9,793 nt of DNA from CAZDRX01 sp964508225 (GTDB lineage Bacteria > Patescibacteriota > Gracilibacteria > Peribacterales > Peribacteraceae), in assembly GCA_964508225.1 (NCBI GenBank), contig CAZDRX010000027.1, positions 1 through 9,793 of the forward strand, written 5' to 3'. A program made the position numbers and the translations under genes. Below the pieces are notes generated by a model that worked only from the letters and a program-made list of their open reading frames with translations, was not told the origin of the DNA and searched no databases. Positions 6,735-9,793 of the stretch are shown one piece after another. The first letter of the stretch is position 1. Every line of letters begins with the position of its first letter.

Positions 6735-6740
6735 GTTGTA
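6735..6740 (-). promoter_or_regulatory. weak -10 candidate for the M23 gene
   Basis: On the minus strand TACAAC (6740-6735) lies 10 nt before ATG 6724, the same spacing as at neighbouring genes. It matches consensus at only 4 of 6. A loose -35 (CTGAAG) sits 16 bp further upstream. The spacer is shared with divergent tsaE and is strongly AT-rich. Confidence 0.3.
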
Positions 6741-6784
6741 GAATTGGGTTGGTTTTCTTCAGATTTCAGTCTGCTAATATTATA

Positions 6785-6790
6785 TATAAT
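6785..6790 (+). promoter_or_regulatory. consensus -10 box of the tsaE-HD gene
   Basis: A perfect TATAAT lies inside an alternating TA tract (6779-6788), with 10 nt to ATG 6801. A start site 7 nt past the hexamer would leave a leader of only a few bases. No Shine-Dalgarno sequence is present. No strong -35 is visible, though the AT tract has several alternative -10-like registers (for example TAATAT at 6775-6780). Confidence 0.55.
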
Positions 6791-6800
6791 TTTGCTAGAT

Positions 6801-7805
6801 ATGTCAATTCATGACACGATAACATTACAGGCAGCAGATGGCTCAGAGACTCAAGAAATAGGGCTCTCCCTGGGCAAAAGCCTGTATACGCGGGGGCAGA
6901 CGATCCTGATCTCGGGGGATCTCGGAGCGGGCAAAACGACCTTCGTACAGGGTCTGGCACGGGGTCTCGGCATCACCGGAACCGTGACGAGCCCGACCTA
7001 TGCCCTCGAACAACGTTATGGCGACGACATCCTCTCGCATATCGATCTCTACCGTCTGAGTCCGTACGAGGCCGTGGAATTCCTGAAGACACTCGATCCG
7101 TTCCCCGGCGTGCGCGTGATCGAATGGCCGGAACGCGCGAAGGTGCCCGAGGCGACCATGACGGTGACCATCCGAGAGATCGCACATGGACGCATGATCA
7201 CGGTCGAGTGCCGTGACGTGGCGATTCCGACGGACGAACAGATCGCGGCATGGACCGCCGAAGTGATGCTGCCCCCGCACATCGTGGCACACATGCGTGC
7301 CGTCGCGGATGCGGCAGAGAGAGTCGCCGACGGGCTTCTTGCACAGAAGCGCTGTGTGCGGAGGAAGGCGCTACGCGCAGCGGCACTCACACACGATCTC
7401 CTCCGGTTCGTGGATTTCGCCTCGCTCACGGGCGATGCACACTTCACCCCGACGAAAGAGCAGAGTGCACACTGGCAGAAACTGAAAGACACCTACGGCA
7501 CTCCGCACGAGAGCGCAGCGGAGGAGTTTCTGCGTGAGCGCGGATTTGCGGGCGTCGGCACCATCGTGGTGGCGCACCGAGGTCTCGCGAAAGACGGCAT
7601 CCGTCTCGTGAAGACCGTGGAGCAGGAAGCGCTCGCGTATGCGGACAAACGCGCGGCATTCGACAAGCCCGTGACGCTCGACCAGCGGTTCGACGACTTC
7701 ATGAAACGCTACGGCGGTGGCGAGGAAAGCCCGTACGCAAAAGCATGGCGCACGGAAATGAAGCGCATCGAAGCGGAACTCTTTCCGGACGGTGTCCCCT
7801 TCTAG
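6801..7805 (+). CDS. tsaE: TsaE (tRNA t6A synthesis ATPase) fused to an HD phosphohydrolase domain
   Basis: The N-terminal part (about 1-137) is TsaE, the small P-loop ATPase that works with TsaB and TsaD to make N6-threonylcarbamoyl-adenosine at position 37 of ANN-decoding tRNAs. It shows Walker A GDLGAGKT (39-46), TSPTYALEQRY (63-73), HIDLYRL (80-86) and VIEWPER (106-112). TsaE alone is usually about 150 residues; this one has 334. Residues about 160-325 form an HD-superfamily domain: His164, THDLLR with His198-Asp199, GTPHES with His236, VVAHRG with His259, and AYADKR with Asp282, in the order expected for a metal-dependent phosphohydrolase. One uninterrupted frame covers both parts. The HD substrate is unknown. 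The start at ATG 6801 is chosen over an in-frame ATG at 6723: the TsaE fold begins just after 6801, TATAAT is 10 nt upstream, and the intervening sequence is AT-rich spacer. The stop overlaps the convergent gene's stop. Confidence 0.92.
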   Translation: MSIHDTITLQAADGSETQEIGLSLGKSLYTRGQTILISGDLGAGKTTFVQGLARGLGITGTVTSPTYALEQRYGDDILSHIDLYRLSPYEAVEFLKTLDPFPGVRVIEWPERAKVPEATMTVTIREIAHGRMITVECRDVAIPTDEQIAAWTAEVMLPPHIVAHMRAVADAAERVADGLLAQKRCVRRKALRAAALTHDLLRFVDFASLTGDAHFTPTKEQSAHWQKLKDTYGTPHESAAEEFLRERGFAGVGTIVVAHRGLAKDGIRLVKTVEQEALAYADKRAAFDKPVTLDQRFDDFMKRYGGGEESPYAKAWRTEMKRIEAELFPDGVPF

Positions 7806-8389
7806 AGACGCGGGATGAGTTCACGGGTGAAGACCCCGAGAAGTGTCGAGAGATCCCCGCTGTAGAAGATGAAGGAAGCGGCGAGGAGGATCGCACAGAC
7901 GGACGCAAGTCCGATGGAAAACTTCTGGATGCGCGAGAACGGGCCCGAGACGCCGGGGTTCACCGTGTGCAGATAGTTGTGGACACCGAAGAACACCGCA
8001 GCAAGGTGCTCAAGGATCTGCACCTTGGGAAGCAGCGTGCCAAGCGCCTCGAGAATCGTCAGCTCCGAGCGTACAAGTCCTCCGACTGCTGCGAGCAGGA
8101 ACGTATGACTGAGGTACACCGCGAACGTCAGTGCAAGGAGGAGGAGCGCGATATCCGTGATGCTCTCGATGATCATCGCCTTGAACGTCCTTCCGAGACT
8201 GAATCCGTGCACCTCACGGTACTTGAAGAAGTCGAGCGTCATGTGCCCGAGAATCAGGAGCGCGAAGAATCCGAGATTGAGCACCGCGGCCGCAAGGAAG
8301 GTGGCCACGAGATACGCTGCGTGGAACGCAGGAATATCGTCATGCTCGTGTGCAAAAGCCCGGAAGCGGTAGAGAGTACTCGAAAACAT
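7802..8389 (-). CDS. multi-pass membrane protein of unknown function (195 aa)
   Basis: I do not recognise the family. The 195-residue product has a short polar N-terminus (RFRAFAHEHDDIPAFHAAY), then hydrophobic segments at about 24-48, 78-96, perhaps 110-137, and 158-177, giving about four membrane spans. A polar loop after the first span, GHMTLDFFKYREVHGFS (48-64), is rich in His, Asp, Lys and Arg; such conserved-looking charged residues next to a helix could form a metal or ligand site, but this is inference. It has no signal-peptide cleavage site and no recognisable enzyme motif. The start at ATG 8389 fits a strong promoter ending about 20 nt upstream. It lies 44 nt downstream of rarA on the same strand but appears to have its own promoter. 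Its TAG stop interlocks with that of tsaE. Confidence 0.75.
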   Translation of the reverse strand: MFSSTLYRFRAFAHEHDDIPAFHAAYLVATFLAAAVLNLGFFALLILGHMTLDFFKYREVHGFSLGRTFKAMIIESITDIALLLLALTFAVYLSHTFLLAAVGGLVRSELTILEALGTLLPKVQILEHLAAVFFGVHNYLHTVNPGVSGPFSRIQKFSIGLASVCAILLAASFIFYSGDLSTLLGVFTRELIPRL

Positions 8390-8409
8390 GATGTTGATGT
8401 TCTTGTATA

Positions 8410-8438
8410 TTGTATCACTTTTTCACTCTTTTATCAAG
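8410..8438 (-). promoter_or_regulatory. strong sigma70-type promoter overlapping the rarA stop codon
   Basis: On the minus strand TTGATA (8438-8433), an exactly 17-bp spacer, then TACAAT (8415-8410), with TG one base before the -10 (extended -10). Each hexamer matches consensus at 5 of 6. The -35 overlaps the rarA stop, where TGA and TAA occur in tandem. The -10 ends 20 nt before ATG 8389, giving an estimated leader of about 13 nt without a Shine-Dalgarno sequence. Confidence 0.65.
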
Positions 8439-9708
8439 CATTGCGCACGGCCTTGGCCTTCTCGATGCGCTCTCTGATCTCCGTCTCGAATCCCCTGTCG
8501 GTTGGCTCATAGAAGCCACGATCTCCCTTGTAGCCGATCGGGAAATAGTCGCCCTTCACCACCCCTCCTGCGTGATCGTGCGGGTACTGGTACCCGACGC
8601 CGTAGCCGTGGCCTTTCATCGCTTTCGCGGGAGCATTGCGGAGGTGGTACGGGACTTCGAGGGACGTGCCGGAGCGCACGACGGACTTGGCCGCTTCCTT
8701 CGCGAGGTTCACGGCATTGCTCTTGGGAGCCTGCGCGAGATAGACGCACGCGTGCGCGAGAAAGTATTCGCCCTCGGGCATGCCCACCATCTCGAACGCC
8801 TGCCAGAGCGACGTGATCATCTGCACAGCGTGCGGATCGGCATTGCCGATATCTTCGGATGCGAAGATGGCCATGCGCCGGAGCAGGAAGCGTGGCTCCT
8901 CGCCACTCTCGAGCATCTTGTACATCCAGAGGAGTGCGGCATCCGGATCGGAACCGCGCAGCGACTTGATGAACGCGGAGATCGTATCGTAGTGATCCTC
9001 TCCCTTCTTGTCGTAGCGGTGGCTGCGCTGCTTCAAGAGCTTCTCGGCATCCTCACGGCTGATCTTCGTGCCGATCATGAGGACGGCAAGCTCGAGGAGA
9101 TTGAGCGCGATACGCGCATCGCCGTTGCCCATCTCTGCGATCTTGTTCACCGCGTCCGGATGCATCGTGACTTTGCCGTCGTATCCGTCCTTATGTGCCA
9201 GCGCGCGGGTGACGATGAGTGCGAGGTCTTCGGCCGAGTGCGGCTTGAGGAGGTACACCTGTGAGCGAGAGATGAGGGCACTGTTCACCGAGAAGTACGG
9301 GTTCTCCGTCGTGGCGCCGATAAGGATGATCGTGCCGCTCTCGACAGACGGAAGAAGCGCATCCTGCTGCGATTTGTTGAAGCGGTGGATCTCATCCACG
9401 AAGAGCACGGTGCGCTGCTTGAGGCTCGTCCGGAGCTTCTCGGCCTCACCGCAGACTTCCTTGATGTCTTTGACTCCGCTCGTCACAGCATTGAGCTGCA
9501 CGAAGTTGGCCTTCGTCGCTTCCGCGATGATCTTGGCAAGTGTCGTCTTTCCGGTACCGGGAGGGCCTGCGAAGATCACCGAACTGAGGACGTCCTTCTC
9601 GATGGACATGCGAAGCGGCGTTCCTGCGCCCACGATCTCCTGCTGCCCTGCGAAGTCATCGAGAGAGGTGGGACGGAGCCGATAAGCAAGGGGCGCGGAT
9701 TTGTCCAT
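8434..9708 (-). CDS. rarA: RarA/MgsA-type AAA+ ATPase (replication-associated recombination protein A)
   Basis: This cytoplasmic AAA+ protein belongs to the clamp-loader clade and acts at stalled replication forks; E. coli RarA/MgsA and yeast Mgs1 are relatives. The 424-residue product is full length. It begins APLAYRLRPTSLDDFAGQ, the family's opening, with Walker A GPPGTGKT (48-55), Walker B plus family signature VLFVDEIHRFNKSQQD (101-116), sensor 1 GATTENP (131-137) and arginine finger SRS (147-149). The C-terminal half matches the MgsA oligomerisation region, including RRMAIFASEDIGNADP and YQYPHDHAGG. The start is set at ATG 9708, because residues upstream in the frame (to 9768) run through a hairpin and look non-coding, and a TATGAT box lies 9 nt before this ATG. 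There is no Shine-Dalgarno sequence. The stop is TGA at 8434, followed at once by in-frame TAA. Confidence 0.95.
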   Translation of the reverse strand: MDKSAPLAYRLRPTSLDDFAGQQEIVGAGTPLRMSIEKDVLSSVIFAGPPGTGKTTLAKIIAEATKANFVQLNAVTSGVKDIKEVCGEAEKLRTSLKQRTVLFVDEIHRFNKSQQDALLPSVESGTIILIGATTENPYFSVNSALISRSQVYLLKPHSAEDLALIVTRALAHKDGYDGKVTMHPDAVNKIAEMGNGDARIALNLLELAVLMIGTKISREDAEKLLKQRSHRYDKKGEDHYDTISAFIKSLRGSDPDAALLWMYKMLESGEEPRFLLRRMAIFASEDIGNADPHAVQMITSLWQAFEMVGMPEGEYFLAHACVYLAQAPKSNAVNLAKEAAKSVVRSGTSLEVPYHLRNAPAKAMKGHGYGVGYQYPHDHAGGVVKGDYFPIGYKGDRGFYEPTDRGFETEIRERIEKAKAVRNA

Positions 9709-9717
9709 GAGGAGAGA

Positions 9718-9723
9718 ATCATA
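9718..9723 (-). promoter_or_regulatory. -10 box of rarA
   Basis: On the minus strand TATGAT (9723-9718) matches TATAAT at 5 of 6 and ends 9 nt before ATG 9708. The predicted transcript would start 2-3 nt before the ATG. There is no clear -35 at 16-18 bp; that position falls in the hairpin at 9739-9762. Confidence 0.45.
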
Positions 9724-9738
9724 CACGAATGAATTGTC

Positions 9739-9762
9739 ACTTCTTTGGGGCGCCAAAGAAGT
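9739..9762. repeat. 10-bp perfect hairpin upstream of rarA
   Basis: ACTTCTTTGG (9739-9748), a 4-nt loop GGCG, then CCAAAGAAGT (9753-9762). An AACCAAGAAAA tract follows on the plus strand. This resembles intergenic hairpins of the TTCTTTGG..CCAAAGAA type that I recall from many unrelated bacteria, often followed by AACCAA. It may be the terminator or a repeat element belonging to a gene beyond the right edge, or an operator for rarA. Confidence 0.5.
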
Positions 9763-9793
9763 AACCAAGAAAACTTGTGCGCTTCAGAACTCG

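Noticed and set aside
6723..6800. Upstream in-frame ATG at 6723 as the tsaE start
   Set aside because: It would overlap the start codon of the divergent M23 gene, translate the AT-rich promoter spacer, and add 26 hydrophobic residues in front of a soluble ATPase.
5474..6814. 446-codon plus-strand ORF opposite the M23 gene
   Set aside because: It is a shadow of the M23 gene: its Arg/His/Gly-rich composition is typical of antisense high-GC sequence, and it overruns the AT-rich promoter spacer.
7745..8512. 255-codon plus-strand ORF rich in Glu/Arg opposite the membrane gene
   Set aside because: It overlaps the end of tsaE-HD and the start region of two minus-strand genes. Its charged low-complexity composition is the reverse reading of hydrophobic codons.
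9709..9768. Upstream extension of rarA to 9768
   Set aside because: The extra 20 residues cross a hairpin and the -10 box. RarA proteins begin close to the APLAYRLRP segment, which fits ATG 9708.

Overview
The window reads as a chromosomal fragment of an uncultured bacterium, most likely from the Candidate Phyla Radiation (Patescibacteria). The best guess is the Peribacteria/Peregrinibacteria side, judged from gene style: a baseplate-J-like membrane protein, a divergent MraY/WecA-type transferase, an M23 protein with a Ser/Ala linker, and a TsaE-HD fusion. This placement is from memory of such proteins and is moderate to low confidence. DNA is fairly GC-rich inside genes and AT-rich in the short intergenic spacers. 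TGA works as a normal stop in several genes, so the TGA=Gly code of Gracilibacteria/Absconditabacteria is not in use. A 10-N assembly gap at 333-342 marks this as a draft or metagenome scaffold.

Layout. (1) 2-503 (+): 3' part of a DUF1624/HGSNAT-like multi-pass acyltransferase, interrupted by the N gap, with the reading frame changing across it. (2) 504-875: gene-free, AT-richer convergent spacer with several inverted repeats. (3) 876-3771 (-): pgk followed by a single-pass membrane protein with a baseplate-J-like exterior domain, probably one transcript. (4) 3848-4210 (-): small unknown gene, divergent by only 20 bp from (5) 4231-5259 (+), a polyprenyl-phosphate sugar-phosphate transferase. 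(6) 5222-6724 (-): membrane-anchored M23/LytM protein, overlapping the transferase tail to tail. (7) 6801-7805 (+): TsaE fused to an HD-type phosphohydrolase domain. (8) 7802-8389 (-): multi-pass membrane protein whose stop codon interlocks with that of tsaE. (9) 8434-9708 (-): RarA/MgsA replication-fork ATPase.

The functions are housekeeping: lower glycolysis (Pgk), envelope glycan assembly and remodelling (acyltransferase, transferase, M23 protein), tRNA t6A modification (TsaE) and replication-fork maintenance (RarA). No phage, insertion sequence, CRISPR or toxin system is visible.

The most interesting signals are: a set of starts with -10-like hexamers only about 6-10 nt upstream and no Shine-Dalgarno sequence, suggesting leaderless mRNAs; two divergent promoters whose -10 boxes overlap inside a 20-bp spacer; the single-frame TsaE-HD fusion; an M23 domain in which the last zinc ligand is Tyr (HLY instead of HLH); and a Pgk with substitutions in the 3-phosphoglycerate pocket. 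None amounts to a clearly new multi-gene system.
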